The notes under the pieces were generated by a model, which saw only the letters and a program-made list of their open reading frames with translations, was not told where the DNA came from and did not search any database. A stretch of DNA of 64,000 nucleotides from assembly GCA_030144725.1 (NCBI GenBank), contig JASKMD010000008.1, positions 9,150,787 through 9,214,786 on the forward strand. The letters run 5' to 3'. The stretch is from Haematococcus lacustris. Taxonomy: Eukaryota > Chlorophyta > Chlorophyceae > Chlamydomonadales > Haematococcaceae. Made by a program: the position numbers and the translations under genes. Below, piece by piece: positions 11,261-34,300 of the stretch. Within the stretch, counting starts at the first letter, position 1; the number at the start of each line of letters is the position of its first letter.

Positions 11261-12600
11261 CTGTGTGTGGAGCAGTGATTATGTGATGCGCACGTCTGCA
11301 GTTTGCGGGGGCACAAGGGCTGGGTCGGACAGACCTCACTGGACCTCACTCCTAGTCAGACTGTGCTGCGCTGCGCTGATACGGGCACGCTGATACGTCG
11401 CACCTGGCGTTGGCACTGGCTGCTGAAGGCTGGGCTGGTCCGGACTTTTTTGCGGCAGGAGTAGTAATGGCTGGCTGTAATGATTAGGCGATAAGAATGT
11501 TGGTGGTGGCAGGTGCGCTCAACTTCTGAACTGTCGCGGCCGGGAAGTCCGCGCGCGCTCGCACATGTCGACCGCCCAGGCATGGCAAAATGCGCAGGCC
11601 CCACCGCAAAACCCAATAACCAACCCGCCGCGTAGCCGGTCGGCCCTCGTGAGCTGTCAACGCTTGTTCAACCCCACCATGTGTGATTGTAGCTGCGCAG
11701 GGGGTGCTGCTGGGGCAGCTGCTGCTGGGGCACTTGCTGCCTTCTTGTGCCGGTCTGCTGGTTGGAGGCAGTGCATACAGACGCTGGCTACTTCCCTGGA
11801 GCCCGGAACCTAGCTGCTACCGCTGCGGATGAAGATAACCATTCTAGTAGTGATGGTGATGATGATGATCAACACGATCATGACTCATGACAGTAACAAT
11901 GGTGTAATGGGGCATTCGCCCGTCACACCCTTCCCCTGGGACCCTGATCCGAGCACGGAGGGTAACCGTCAGCCTGGTACGGCCATGGAGCACCGCCAGC
12001 AGGAGCAGAAGAGTGCAGCAGGTGAGAAAGAAGATTGTCAGGGTCTTTGTAGTAGTGCAGTCTTTACACCAGATTTGAGGCCCGAGAGGCATGCCGATGA
12101 TGCTGAAATCGAGAGAGTTCTTTGTTGTAAATACGAAGGATTTGTCAGGGTTTTCAAAGCTTTGTGGAGGTCCAAAACATCATGCATGTCAATGTTTCTT
12201 TTTTAATTTGTCCAAAGGCAGTTTAACCAAATGCATGACTAAAACTGGCATGCCTCAGGTTCATACCCGTAATTGTTTAGTTCGACCTTACTTGGATACA
12301 TTGCTTAGGTCAAAAATACAGCGACGTTCACGCAAAAATCCAGGTCAAAGGTCGCTTTTAATAGCGCGATGCGCGATGGCTCGGTCTGTAAAGATACCAT
12401 TTCATAGTAGACGCTATACATAGCGCAAAACGAACCCCCGATGCATACCCAGCACAGGCCCCTCGCCAGAAAATGTGTTTAGTTTGTATAGAGTGCCTCC
12501 CACACACATGGCATGGGCGCCTACCATCTACACTATTGCCTGACCCCTGTGCCCTAGAGTTAGCATGACATGCATGCACTCGTTGCAGGCTGATGATCAC
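11261..12600. other. 5' flank of KCS gene; no complete gene
   Basis: Upstream exons of the synthase should lie here or further up. The best candidate is the minus frame around 12,092-11,950, which begins MPLGPQIWCKDC and holds one strongly hydrophobic segment, as expected of the KCS N terminus; its donor is not convincing. Positions 12,240-12,430 carry a dispersed repeat (separate entry). Confidence 0.35.
12240..12430 (+). repeat. Dispersed repeat family B, copy 1
   Basis: Shares an ordered set of words with the reverse complement of 33,965-34,170: AGGTTCATACCC, CGACCTTACTTGGA, TAGCGCGATGCGC and CCATTTCATAG appear in the same order and at similar spacing. Divergence between the copies is high. 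There is no coding function; it may be an old non-autonomous element. Confidence 0.55.
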
Positions 12601-12616
12601 TACTGCGCCCCAGGCA

Positions 12617-12671
12617 CATTGTTCCCCTACTATTATGGGCAGGGTCTGTGTTATCTGCAATCCGAACTGTT
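12617..12671 (+). repeat. Conserved segment downstream of Fanzor remnant
   Basis: Reverse complement of window positions 1-57 (differences of a few bases). Relative to the minus-strand Fanzor ORF it lies 150-210 bases 3' of the stop codon. In TnpB and Fanzor systems the guide RNA and element end lie just beyond or overlapping the 3' end of the ORF, so this is a candidate for that part; no RNA evidence is available. Confidence 0.5.
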
Positions 12672-12824
12672 TGCATGCAGCAAGCATCCGGCACCGATAC
12701 GTGATTCACTACCCCGACCCGCTTGCGAAGGCCGGGAAATCTATGTTGGCATGAAACACATGTTCTGATGTAAGCAACAGCTTCAGCATTGCCTAGTGCA
12801 CACATGCTACTGTGCTACAGGCTG

Positions 12825-13493
12825 CTAGGCTTGGGCCTTGGGGGCTCGGTCTCGCAGCTTCTTGAAGCCCAATGCTGGGTACTCCTTGCCCTGGGCAGGA
12901 AGCCTTCCTCGGTGTGGCCACCTGCACAGCTCCAGTGGGCGCCACTTGCTCTCCCCTGCCCGCTGGAGGTTGAGGGCTGCGTTGCAGTCCCTGTCCACCC
13001 ATTTGCCAAGGTCCCCAGGGGTGGCCTGGGCCAGCAAAGGGCACCACATGAGCCCCCGCACTGGCGCCTCAAACCGCTTGCTCCAGGCTGACCGCAACAA
13101 GCGGTTCTGCACCTGACCCGGCTTGGGCTTCCAGTCCTCAGGCCTGGTGGGCTTGCTGCTGTCCAGCTCCTCCTCACAGGGCTGGGGGCTGTTCAAGATT
13201 GAGCTGACCCTGCTGGTGCGGAACTCATCCACTGTCACCACCCTGCCTGGCACCCTGTCGGTTGGCTTGCCGCTGTTGGGACTCTCCACCACCTTGCGGC
13301 AGGCCTGCAGCACGGCCTTGGCCCCCCACCCACCCCGGTTGCCAATGCCTGCGTTGCCAAAGAACTCCACCAGCTGATTGCGGGCACCCCACTCCTGCTG
13401 GGACACGCTGGCTGCCTCCTCCTCCAATTGCATGGCACACACGGCACACAAGGCACACAATGCAGATGACATCCTTGGCAGAACTGGGGACAT
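12825..13493 (-). pseudogene. Fanzor (eukaryotic TnpB-like nuclease) C-terminal part, copy 1
   Basis: The open frame of 222 residues matches the C-terminal half of algal Fanzor proteins, relatives of the IS200/IS605 and IS607 TnpB RNA-guided nucleases. Landmarks are GRVVTVDEFRTSRVSS (equivalent of the TnpB 'E-x-x-TSkxC' segment), PCEEELDSS and GLMWCP (remains of the zinc-ribbon region), and the RuvC-III motif VDRDCNAALNLQRAGES, which keeps its aspartate. It is followed by KWRPLELCRWP and the tail KGEKYPALG-like GKEYPALGFKKLRDRAPK. The N-terminal half with the first RuvC Asp and the RuvC-II Glu is not present in frame upstream: the sequence runs straight into a second copy. It could be the last exon of a spliced gene, but adjacent debris argues for a remnant. 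Confidence 0.65.
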
Positions 13494-13497
13494 GGCA

Positions 13498-14275
13498 CCT
13501 AGCAGGCTGCTGCTGCTTGGATTTGAATGCGCGGTCTAGCAGCCGCTTGTAGCCTAGGTCAGGGTATCGCTACTAAGAACAGGATCGCTACTAAGAACAG
13601 GAGACCTCTTCTTGTCCTTGGCAGCTCAGGCAGCCCAGGCCACCAGCACAGCTCCAGCGGGCGCCACCTGCTCTCCACAATGCGCTGCATGTTCAGTGTT
13701 GCATTGCAGTCTTTGTTTACCCACCTGCCTGGCTGCGGTGCTGGTGAGGTGGTTTAGGTTGCCTTGCCTTGGGCCTTGCCTTGGCTTGGGAAGCTCAGCT
13801 GCCTGCCAAGCTTTGGTGCGCTTGGCATGCAGAAGAGCACTGGGCCCTGCCTCTGGGGCTGCTGCTTGTGTGACTGCCTGGATGTGGGGGGGCTGGCGTG
13901 AGGCCACTACCGGGCACCACATTAGGCCCCGTACTGGCTGCTCACGCTGCTGGCTCCATGCTGGCCACAGCAGGCGGTGGTGCACCTGCCTTGCTGGGGG
14001 GGTCCAGCCTGCAGGCTGGTTCAGCTTGCGTTTGTCCAGCTGCTTCTGACAAGGCTGCTGGCCGTTCACTGCTGCGCTGACCTGGCTGACACGGGACTCA
14101 GCACTCTAGCACTACCCGTCCCCGCCGCTCATCTGTGCCCTTGGGCCTGCACATCGCCTTGCAGCATGCTTGCAGCACCACGTCAGCACGCCCTCCCATT
14201 GACACCTCCGCCATCTCCTCCTCCAGCTGCAGTCGTGCACACAAGGCACACATGGTGACTGACATGGTGGCACCA
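13498..14275 (-). pseudogene. Fanzor C-terminal part, copy 2, degenerate
   Basis: Same family and same orientation as copy 1, placed head-to-tail directly upstream of it. In changing frames one reads CARLQLEEEMAEVSM, VNGQQPCQKQLDKRKLNQP, VRGLMWCPVVA, then VNKDCNATLNMQRIVESR followed by WRPLELCWWP, and finally DLGYKRLLDRAFKSKQ near 13,550. The RuvC-III aspartate position survives (NKDCNATLN), although R is replaced by K. Frameshifts and a TGA after VVLEC show it is broken. Its linker is identical to window positions 148-250. Confidence 0.65.
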
Positions 14276-16080
14276 GGTTAGGCATGGCGCAGTAAAGTAC
14301 TTCATTTCATGCCACTCCACCACCTCTCAATACACAACTAAACCACCCACCCTCACCTTCGGGGGAACGAACGAACCCCATACAGCCTGAGCCACTGCCT
14401 TGCCCACTCGGGGTCCAGGTACACTTCCCACACCGCATCCCAGGTGGCCAGGGTGGTGGTGATGTGCTGCTGGTTGGCCTCCACTCAATGTTGCGACGGG
14501 CATTGTTCAGGCCATTAGCCTGCCGCACCTGGCCCTGGGTCAGCTTCCACTAGGCTGCTTATCTGTGAATAGCTGGCCTGGCTTCTGGTCCCAAACCCCT
14601 GAGGCTGAATTGAACTGCATAGGCTGTTAGCCTTAGCCAGGCCACCCAACCCATCCCTGCTGGTCGAAGCCAGAGACTGAGCCAGGACCAGGGCAAGGCT
14701 GCGTCACACATGCCCATTTTTCACGGGAAACCCAAGTTGCTCGAAGACGCCACCGCCCGTCGCACTGCGCATCGCGTGATGGCTAAGAAGAAGCGGAAGG
14801 GTAGCGACAAGAAACATAAAGGTTCGTGTACCCAGCCGTGACGTGAGCCCTAGACGTGAGTTACGCGCTGTGAGATAACCCGTCGCTCCTGTTGGTTCCA
14901 TCGCATCGTCTCGTTCCGCCCAAGGCAAGCAACGACAGGCGCGCCGCGATGGCTGGGCCACGCGTCAACGTCAGGTGTGGGTCTGCTCCCGCCTTATGTG
15001 CCCCCGCACTGTTTGTGTTGACCCCGCCTTGTGTCTTGGCTTGTCAAAATGGCCTGTCAAAATGTTAATTGTGCTTGGCTGCAGGTTATCAAGGTCCCCG
15101 AGGGCGCAGTGCTGCGCGGCTGCAAGAAGACCAGGCGCAAGCTGAGGGAGCACCTCCGGCTGCGGGCTGAGATCCACTCTCAGCTCCGCTTCATCGCTTC
15201 GTTGCTGGTGCTCAGAATCTTCCTAACGTGCCTAGTGGGCTACCCTACCCCAGGCTCCCCCAGCGCCCCTCAGCCTCCAGCCGTGCAGCCTCCCCAACCC
15301 CCTGATGCTCCCCCCCTACCCCCACTCCCCCCACGGGCCCCTGCCCAGCCTGCCCAGCCTGCCCAGCCTGCCAGCATGGAGTGTGACTCTGACTCCGACT
15401 CCGAGTCAGACTGTGACTCTGATCCAGAGCCACAGTCTGACTCGGAGTCAGAGTCAGAGTCAGAACCTGAGCCAGTCGCGCAACCCCCCCAAAGGCGCTG
15501 CAGCGCCCGCCTGGCAGCCATGGCACCCGCAGCACCCACTGGCCCTCCCTTGCCCCTTGACTGCGAGGACCCTGTCATGCTCAGGCAGCTGAAAGACTTC
15601 TGCAAGTTCTTCGAATTGAACTGCATAAAAAATAACTGCATAATTGAACTGCATAATGCAGGGTCACTGCCGACCCCAGCTTCCAGCTACCGGCTAAGAC
15701 CTTGCCGATGTGGGGTGAACCCACCGCAGGGGCCTGTGCTGCTGCTGGGGTGCTGTTGCTGCTTGAGAGGCCTGCTGCTGGGGGTGGGGGAGGAGGCCTG
15801 GGCGGTGGCGTGCGTAGTGCACCGTCTGTCAAACTAAACCCCCAGTTTTTGAATCCCTACAGCCCCAATGCTACACCAAAATAAGGCACGAGTTGTAATC
15901 AAACAAAGGCTGCGAGATCGCTGTTGTAAAGGCTACTGCTAGAGGGCCTAATGCCCACTTCAGCTCAGCCATTCTGGTGTGTGTGCTTGTAGCTAGAGCT
16001 CCCCTAGTAGCTCCAACCCACACACATCCCCTTTGTGAGGGGTTTAATATTTCTTTTGTTGGGAAGGTCGTGCTGTAGCT
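14276..16080. other. Region with basic and acidic open frames, no confirmed gene
   Basis: On plus, 14,708 begins MPIFHGKPKLLEDATARR and reads into MAKKKRKGSDKKHK. A later frame (15,085-15,200) reads VIKVPEGAVLRGCKK with more Arg/Lys, and 15,250-15,600 encodes a Pro-rich then Asp/Ser-rich stretch (DSDSDSESDCDSD). The segments look coding in composition, but the splice phases I tried gave stops, so no model is offered. Because Fanzor debris surrounds it, some may be N-terminal Fanzor exons or unrelated exon scraps. At 15,620-15,660 there is a small direct repeat of GAACTGCATAA. Confidence 0.3.
16020..16060 (-). ncRNA. Possible 3' hairpin after the Fanzor exon
   Basis: Just past the stop of the 16-kb Fanzor exon, on minus, CCCCTCACAAAGGGG can fold into a short stem-loop. 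Guide RNAs of TnpB and Fanzor are encoded near the 3' end of the ORF, so the position is suggestive only. Confidence 0.15.
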
Positions 16081-16082
16081 GG

Positions 16083-16292
16083 CTATCGCTGGCATTTGCG
16101 CCGCCACTTGCGCAACAGGGCCTTATCGGGCAGGTACACCCAATCCTGACCTGGCTGGCCTGGCCTAGGCATGGCTTCCCATCTGCACAGCTCAGTGGGA
16201 CGTGGCCCTGGGCCGACTGCACAGCGGCGAATGTTCAGCGTGGCTGACACGTCACGGTCATAGAACCTGCACACTGGGTGTGGGCGATGCAT
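16083..16292 (-). pseudogene. Fanzor-like C-terminal exon, a second subfamily
   Basis: The frame reads RFYDRDVSATLNIRRCAVG, then PRPTELCRWE and a tail DKALLRKWRRKCQR followed by a stop. DRDVSATLN is the RuvC-III motif with its aspartate; the ensuing PTELCRW matches the same position as RPLELCRW in the copies at 12.8-14.3 kb. The family tail differs clearly from those, so this belongs to another Fanzor lineage. A good acceptor (TGTGCAG before GTTCTATGACC, at about 16,268) suggests it is a true last exon of a spliced gene. No upstream exon with the earlier RuvC motifs was found before 16.8 kb. Confidence 0.6.
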
Positions 16293-16837
16293 GACGTCAT
16301 TTATTATGTGTCATGTCATGTGAGATATGCTCATGTCATGCACATTTGCACACTACCATATATTGCACACTACCATATATCAGGCATTTGCTGGGTCCTA
16401 GTCAACATTGCGGAGCATTTGCACATGATGTTCCTGCACGGTTAGGGTTAGCGGGAGTCCCAAGCGGAACCTGCCCCGTCACACCTCATATTGCTCGATT
16501 TGCGCGCGGCATTTGCGCCCACCAAGCGCCGCGTTCTGGATCTCACGCCTCCGTGTCCTGCAGCTTAGGCCATCATAGTCGGCAGAGGCCACCTCATTTT
16601 AGCCACCGCGTTCAGCGCATTGTGTTGCATCTCGGCTTCTCGGCAGGTCGGGTTCGGCGCAGCGCAAGTGGGTGCACGTTAAAGCCCAAGGGGGGGGGGG
16701 GGGGAACTGCTCCATGCCACCCCCTCCGTCCGCTCCTCCATCGCTCGTGCGCAAATATGCAAACCTTTTTACAAGTTTTGCTGGACCAACGTCCGCAGGG
16801 GCCCTTGGCTTGAAGGAGCCCCGGCGATACTTTAGGC

Positions 16838-28014
<11,177 letters not shown>

Positions 28015-28029
28015 TGTGCAAGCACTAGG

Positions 28030-28060
<31 letters not shown>

Positions 28061-29421
28061 TTGAGCATGGGCTTCAGCGTGCCATGGGCGATACTCCAAT
28101 GTGTGTGCCTACATGTAGTATGGGGGTGTGCCACCTGGGGGTGTGGAAGCCTGGGATGACATCACGATGCAAGTGCACACTTGCATCAAAATCCCATCTG
28201 TGTCCAGCATGTATCATGCAGAGTGAGGGTTCCACCTCAGCTCCAAACCACTGGTCCCGCACTGGTTGGCTGACTGGTTGGCAGGTGTTCTCCGCACGCT
28301 CGTTGATGGCTGTCGGAATTTGTTCTTGACGCATTGGATTGGCTGTCTTCATGCTTGACTGAGTCACACCTTGACAATTTCATGATACCTTCTTTTCATG
28401 GGCGATGACTGGGCCGCCTCGTTGAGGTTCTTCAAGTTGACTTGTGTTATGCATGTTGTTGGTTGCTGACGGTGTTTGTCCACTCTGGATTTGAGCACTA
28501 AAACCGTATTACATCGTGATGCATGGATGGCTCAAGCGTTGTCAATGATAGACAGCGTGTAAAGTTATAGACCTGAGTGGTTTGGAACCACGAACATGCG
28601 GGCTGGGAATGTCAAGGAGGTTGAGCTACCTAACATACGCGCAATCTCTGATCTACTGCAGCGCTCTGACGTGAGGCAGCTGGCATCTAGGCAAGGAAGT
28701 TGCGACGACCTGCTGCTATTGAGCAGGCCTGGCCCCAGCCACAGCATGGACACTTGCAGGTGCCACCCTCTCCCTAACACTCCCAATAATTGTCTGGGGC
28801 TCCCTGCATTGCTCGGCACCACATAGCTAACGCACTACAATGCCTAGTAACTTGATCTTCGCCAGCCTCACGCCTGCGCACCCTCTCCAGCCAGCGGTAG
28901 CCTACTCCGGCCCGCCTCGAACTTTCCCTGATGTATTACCTGGACCATGCCTTGCCTTGCTTGACCTTGGTCGCGCTGTTACCGGACGAGTCGGGAGATC
29001 TGCGACAGACTGGGCCCGTGGTTTGGGCCCGGATCCTGCGCGCCCCGCAGGTTTCTGACACTCTGAACTCGCGCTGGTGTGTTTCTGAACCCTCTGCGCT
29101 TTGGCGCCACTGAGGTCCTGTGCGGTGTGTGACGCTTTCTCGCCCGGCCTCGCCGTCTGCGGCGCTGGGCGCGTCGTGTGCAGCTGTGCCGAGCCAGGCC
29201 CTCGTGCACGCGCACGCTTTGTCTGCGGTGCCTCTTCTTGTCGCCCCGCTCGCGTCATCTGCATGAAACAGCCGAGGAGCGCCCGGAAGCCGTCGGGCGG
29301 CAAGGTGGGGTCGTAAGTGGGTGCATGCATGCCAAACACTGGACTTTGTCCATTTGTCCGAAACTCTTGTAGCAGTTGTCTTTGCCACAGCACGACTGCC
29401 GTCCCCAGCATGTGCCCCAGA
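28015..29421. other. Convergent 3' flanks of ABCG and dioxygenase genes
   Basis: The two genes end facing each other here. A GGGCAT hexamer tract lies at 28,028-28,062. Open frames exist (for example minus 28,902-29,438), but none has a recognisable domain; UTRs probably occupy part of it. Confidence 0.4.
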
Positions 29422-31250
29422 TCAGTGCAGCACGACATCAGCAGCGCAACGGTAGCAGTGGACCCAGCTTGAGCGGCAGCGTGCGAGTCCCCGGCCTCGA
29501 AGTGCGTGCACAGGGGGTGCGACCAGCTCGTTCCTCACCTCCGTGGCCTTCCCAGACAACTTAATCGTGGCTCGGGCCCGCTTTTTGCTGGTCGGGGCTG
29601 CTACGGGCCCCGGCAACTCGACCGTCCGCTTCCCCGGCGGTAGTCCCCGGCCAGCTATGGGCTTCAGCTTGGCTGCGGGGCTCTGCAGCGCCGGAGCTTG
29701 CTGGTGCGACCTCGTAGGAGCCTGCTTTCCAACCTGCTGACGGGGGCGCTCAACCAGGCCGCTGCGATGACTGCCCGTGGGCTGCCGGCTCGCTACTTCG
29801 CGGCGTTCATCCGCCACCGAGCTGAACTTATCTTCCAGTCGCAAGCTGACCGCTGCCACCTTGGTTTCTGTGGCGTCGCCGTACAGCAGTGTGAGGCCGC
29901 GGCCCAAAGGGCCGCTGTCGCTGTCCTCCATCACCCGCTCCCCACCAGCGTCGCTGTCTTCGTCGCTGAACGCATCGTCGCTGCCGGTCTCCCCAGACCC
30001 GTCACCACGGTCCCGCGCATCACCATCACCTGCAGCGCGTTTTATATTAGGGATAAGATAGTGTACATCGCGGGCAAGGGCAAGGGGGCCGTCGGCAGAT
30101 AGCTAGTTGCATAAGGTGGCGAGGGACGAACAAGGCGTGGGGTTGGGTGAGGGGTGATCGGAAGGGTGGTAAGCTGCTGCAACCCACCAGGGGGATGCAG
30201 GAAGCCATACTCCTCGTCCTCGTCCTCCTCATCCTCTTCCTCCTCTCGTTTCCCACCCCCGCCGTTCTTTGCCCCCGTGGCCGTTTTTACAGGTGCTGCC
30301 GCAGCTTCGTCAGTTGCCACGTACTCCGCCGTGTCAAAGTCATCTTGGAAGTCCAGGAACATGGGAAAATCGTCGTCGTCGTCGTCGTCGTCCTGGTTTT
30401 CGTTGTCGTCGTCTTCACGCCGCCGCGCACGGGTGCCGGTGGACTGCTTCTGCTGCTGCCGAAGCATCTCCGCATCCAACATTGCCTCCATGGCAGCGTC
30501 CACCAAATCGCCCTCCGCCTCCTCCCCCTCCTCCCCTTCCTCCTTCCCACAGCTGAAGTCACCACCCTTCTCCACCAGCTGCCCCCTCTGGCTTCCTTCT
30601 CCTCTCCCCTTCTTTTGCGTCCCTCTCTCCCCTTGCATTACAACCTGAGATGCCAACTGCTTTGCGTTCCCCACACCCCTGCTCCCCTTCACACATGATT
30701 TGGCGACCCTGTCTAGCACTGAGGCTGTGACGGTGGCTTCACTGCTTGCTGCTGCTGGAGCCGGAGCCAGAGCCTCCCCTCCCCTCCCGCTTGCTGCCTT
30801 GATTCCCGAGCCCCTTGCTTTCTTCCCAGCGCCTGCCTTGCCACGCAGCTGCTGGGCAGCTACCTCCAGCTCCTGTGCAAGGTGTGACCATGCATCACTC
30901 ACATCTGCCTGGCCTGCCTGCCTGGTGTCCCGGAGGGCTAGCCCCTGTTCTGCTGTGTGGCCAGGCACAGCCGCAGCTGAAGCTGCTCGCCCTGCGAGGC
31001 TAGCGAGTGTGACGAGGCAGACCTGCAGCCCCTGCAGCGCCTGCGCCCCAGCCCTCAGCCCCGCTACCCAGCTTGACACTGTCTGAATGCTGTCTGCGAG
31101 CGCCTCTGTCAGCTGCCCAGCCACTGGCCTGGCAACTGCGGCCGCTGCCTGCAAGGCGGCTGCAGGGCCTGGGCGGGCCCCTGGGGGTTTGGGAGAGGCT
31201 GCTGCGGCTGTCAGTTGCGCGGTGCTGGTTGCCTGGGTGCTTGCTGCTGG

Positions 31251-31301
<51 letters not shown>

Positions 31302-34300
31302 CGCCTCCAGCTCTTTGCAGGCAGCCACGAACTCCTTCAACACGGAGGCCTGGTAGCTGGGGTGAAACTGGGAGATGTGGGATTTGAACACGCTGCACAG
31401 GCATGGCCCCAGAGACGGCAACCACAGAGTGCATGGTCACATGGCCTGCCCTCATCACTGCTGAACCCCGGCTTGGATTGCTGCAGCACACAAGGCGTCA
31501 GTAAGTGCTGTGGCTCTAGCCAGGGGATAGGACGAACAGGGGTGCAAGGCCTGATTGTAGGAGAGGTAGGTGGAGCTGCCATGCAGCTGCCATGAAGCTG
31601 CCATGGAGCTGCCGTGAAGCTGCCATGAATCTGCCATGAAGCTGCGTGAAGCTGCTGGGGCCAAATGGTCAGGCTAGGGACCCTAAGAGGCAGACCCTAA
31701 GAGGCAGGCAGCGGCGGACCTACGCACCTGCAGGCTGACTGGCCTGGCCTGCACTCTGACCTCTGACCCCTGATCCTGACCCTGACCCTGACCCTGACCC
31801 TGACCCTGACCCTGACCCTGACCCTGACCCTGACCCTGACCCTGACCCTGACCCTGACCCTGACCCTGACCCTGACCCTGACCCTGACCCTGACCCTGAC
31901 CTTAACCCTGACCCTGACCCTGACCCTGACCCTGACCCTGACCCTGACCCTGACCCTGACCCTGACCCTGACCCTGACCCTGACCCTGACCCTGACCCTG
32001 ACCCTGACCCTGACCTTAACCCTGACCCTGACCCTGACCCTGACCCTGACCCTGACCCTGACCCTGACCCTGACCCTGACCCTGACCCTGACCCTGACCC
32101 TGACCCTGACCCTGACCCTGACCCTGACCCTGACCCTGACCCTGACCCTGACCTTAACCCTGACCCTGACCCTGACCCTGACCCTGACCCTGACCCTGAC
32201 CCTGACCCTGACCCTGACCCTGACCCTGACCCTGACCCTGACCCTGACCTTAACCCTGACCCTGACCCTGACCCTGACCCTGACCCTGACCCTGACCCTG
32301 ACCCTGACCCTGACCCTGACCCTGACCCTGACTCCTGACCCCTGACCCCTGATCCCTGACCCAACCACTGGTCCACACTGCAGCCCTCCTGTGGGACCCT
32401 GTGATCTCACACTTGACATGTATATTGTGCTGGCACACACCATGGCACTGAAGTGCATGTACTCAAGCCTCGCCTGTAAGCCTGCACTTCCCCGCCTGAC
32501 CTCAGCTGCTCCAAGCTGTGTGGCTGGCGGCTAGCCTGGCTGGGCCTGGCGCTGGCCCCACCTGTGGAATTGCAGCAGCTGGCGCCGGGAGAAGTGGAAG
32601 CGCTCGTGATACACCTGAGGGCAGCGGGATCCAAACAGCCTGGGGACATGGCCATGCTCCTGCACCCCGCTGCCCATGCCCAAACACGGCCCTGACCACA
32701 CCATCACCTACATCCCGACCCAAACCAGCCTTCGCTGGCCGCTGGCCCCTGCCCCTGCCCCTGCCCCTGCCCCTGCCCCTGCCCCTGCCCCTGCCCCTGC
32801 CCCTGCCCCTGCCCCTGCCCCTGCCCCTGCCCCTGCCCCTGCCCCTGCCCCTGCCCCTGCCCCTGCCCCTGCCCCTGCCCCTGCCCCTGCCCCTGCCCTG
32901 CAGCCTCCAACCACCCTCACTCACAATCATCTGACCGCAAGCCAGAGCTGCCCTGAGGCCCAGCGGTGGCAGTGGCAGGTGGCAGCGCTCAAAGTAGGGC
33001 GGCTCGTACTCTGGCCCCGAGCAGCCAAAGGACAGGGAGATGCGGGGATGGGGGTGGCCTGGCCTGCCCTTGCTGCCCCAGTGGATGGTCCTACACAAGC
33101 GACAGCATCATCATAATTGACAACACCATTACCAACATCAGCATCAGCATCAGCATCAGCATCAGCATCAGGGCTGGCAGTCCAGCCGTGCATATTAGCC
33201 AAGTCTGAGATGCGTAGCAGCCCCTGATGCCACCTCTGGCATCATTCTTGCTCACACACACACACACACATACACTCTCACACCAACGCAGCAGAGAGGC
33301 CTTCTGCACTGAGCATGGCCAGCAGGGTGGCAGCCGAGGTGTGAGCGGCTGGTGGGCATCAGCTGCACCTGTGTGTGAACAAGACAGCGGCACCGGGGTC
33401 AGCCGGCAGGGCCCGTATGCTCTGGTACGCCTCCTTGTCCCGCAGCGCTGCTGCCAGCGGTCCAGGCCCCTGGTCGTCATCGCCCTCAAAGTAGCCAGGG
33501 TCAGCCCACCTGGGAGAGCAGGCAACCAGGCAGGGGCGAGCTGCAGCAGCAGCAGCAGGGGCCAAAGGGAGGCAGGCAGCCAGCAGCCAGGCAGAAGGCA
33601 GCTGCAGAATGAAACCCCCGCCATTGGGTAAGTGCAGGTGGTGGGGCAGTCCATGTCTGGCAACCCCCCAGTCTGGAGGTCTGTGGCCCTTAGTGGCCTC
33701 CCTGCTGCAGCCGCCGCCATGCAGCCAGGCGCCCAGCAGCTCTTGGTTGCCAGCATGCATCACGTCTATCTCTCGCCACGGGTCAGACCTAGGCTGATAC
33801 CTTGGAAAGGTCACACCCGCGACATGCAGCTCCTACTATGGTGAGACTCAGCATCCCAAGGCTGTGACAGCGAGCATTACAGGCAGGCAGGGGTGCATGT
33901 ACCCGACACTTACTAAAGACAGCCTAAACTGCTACATCTCCTGCCCCAACCCTCCAGTTTTTGCTATGAAATGCCATGTTCTAGAGGCTGTTTTGCGCTA
34001 TGAAATGGTCGCTTTGTGAGCTGCACTACTGCGCATCGCGCTATAATAAGAGGACCTTCAACCTGCGGTTTTGTGTGTATTAGCACAAAGTTCGCTGATT
34101 CTTCCACCTGAGCGTTGTTTCCAAGTAAGGTCGTGCTAAAAGTCAAGGGTATGAACCTATGCCATGCCACTTTGAGCTACACTGTCACTCCCTGCTCACC
34201 GCAACAATCACGCCAGTCATCACGCCATCAAGCACAGCAGCCAAGCGCAGCAACAAAGCACAGCCATCCAGCAGTGGGGGGCACCCGCTCCGCACTAGCC

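Noticed and set aside
13612..14049. Plus-strand 145-codon frame
   Set aside because: It is the antisense shadow of the Fanzor copy, whose RuvC-III and GLMWCP motifs are on minus.
14288..14310. Possible solo terminal repeat (CAGTAAAGTACTTCATTT)
   Set aside because: It shares only the first eight or so bases with the 6,942/8,490 TIRs, has no TA flank and no partner nearby.
14708..15840. A plus-strand gene starting MPIFHGKPK and running into KKTRRKLREH and the acidic block
   Set aside because: Each splice combination I tried between the basic start and the 15,085 exon gave an early stop; left as an unassigned region.
31697..32458. Long Arg-Val and Gly-Ser open frames
   Set aside because: They are readings of the (CCTGAC)n array; its six-base period keeps frames open. 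The flanking dioxygenase exons show that the array is intronic.
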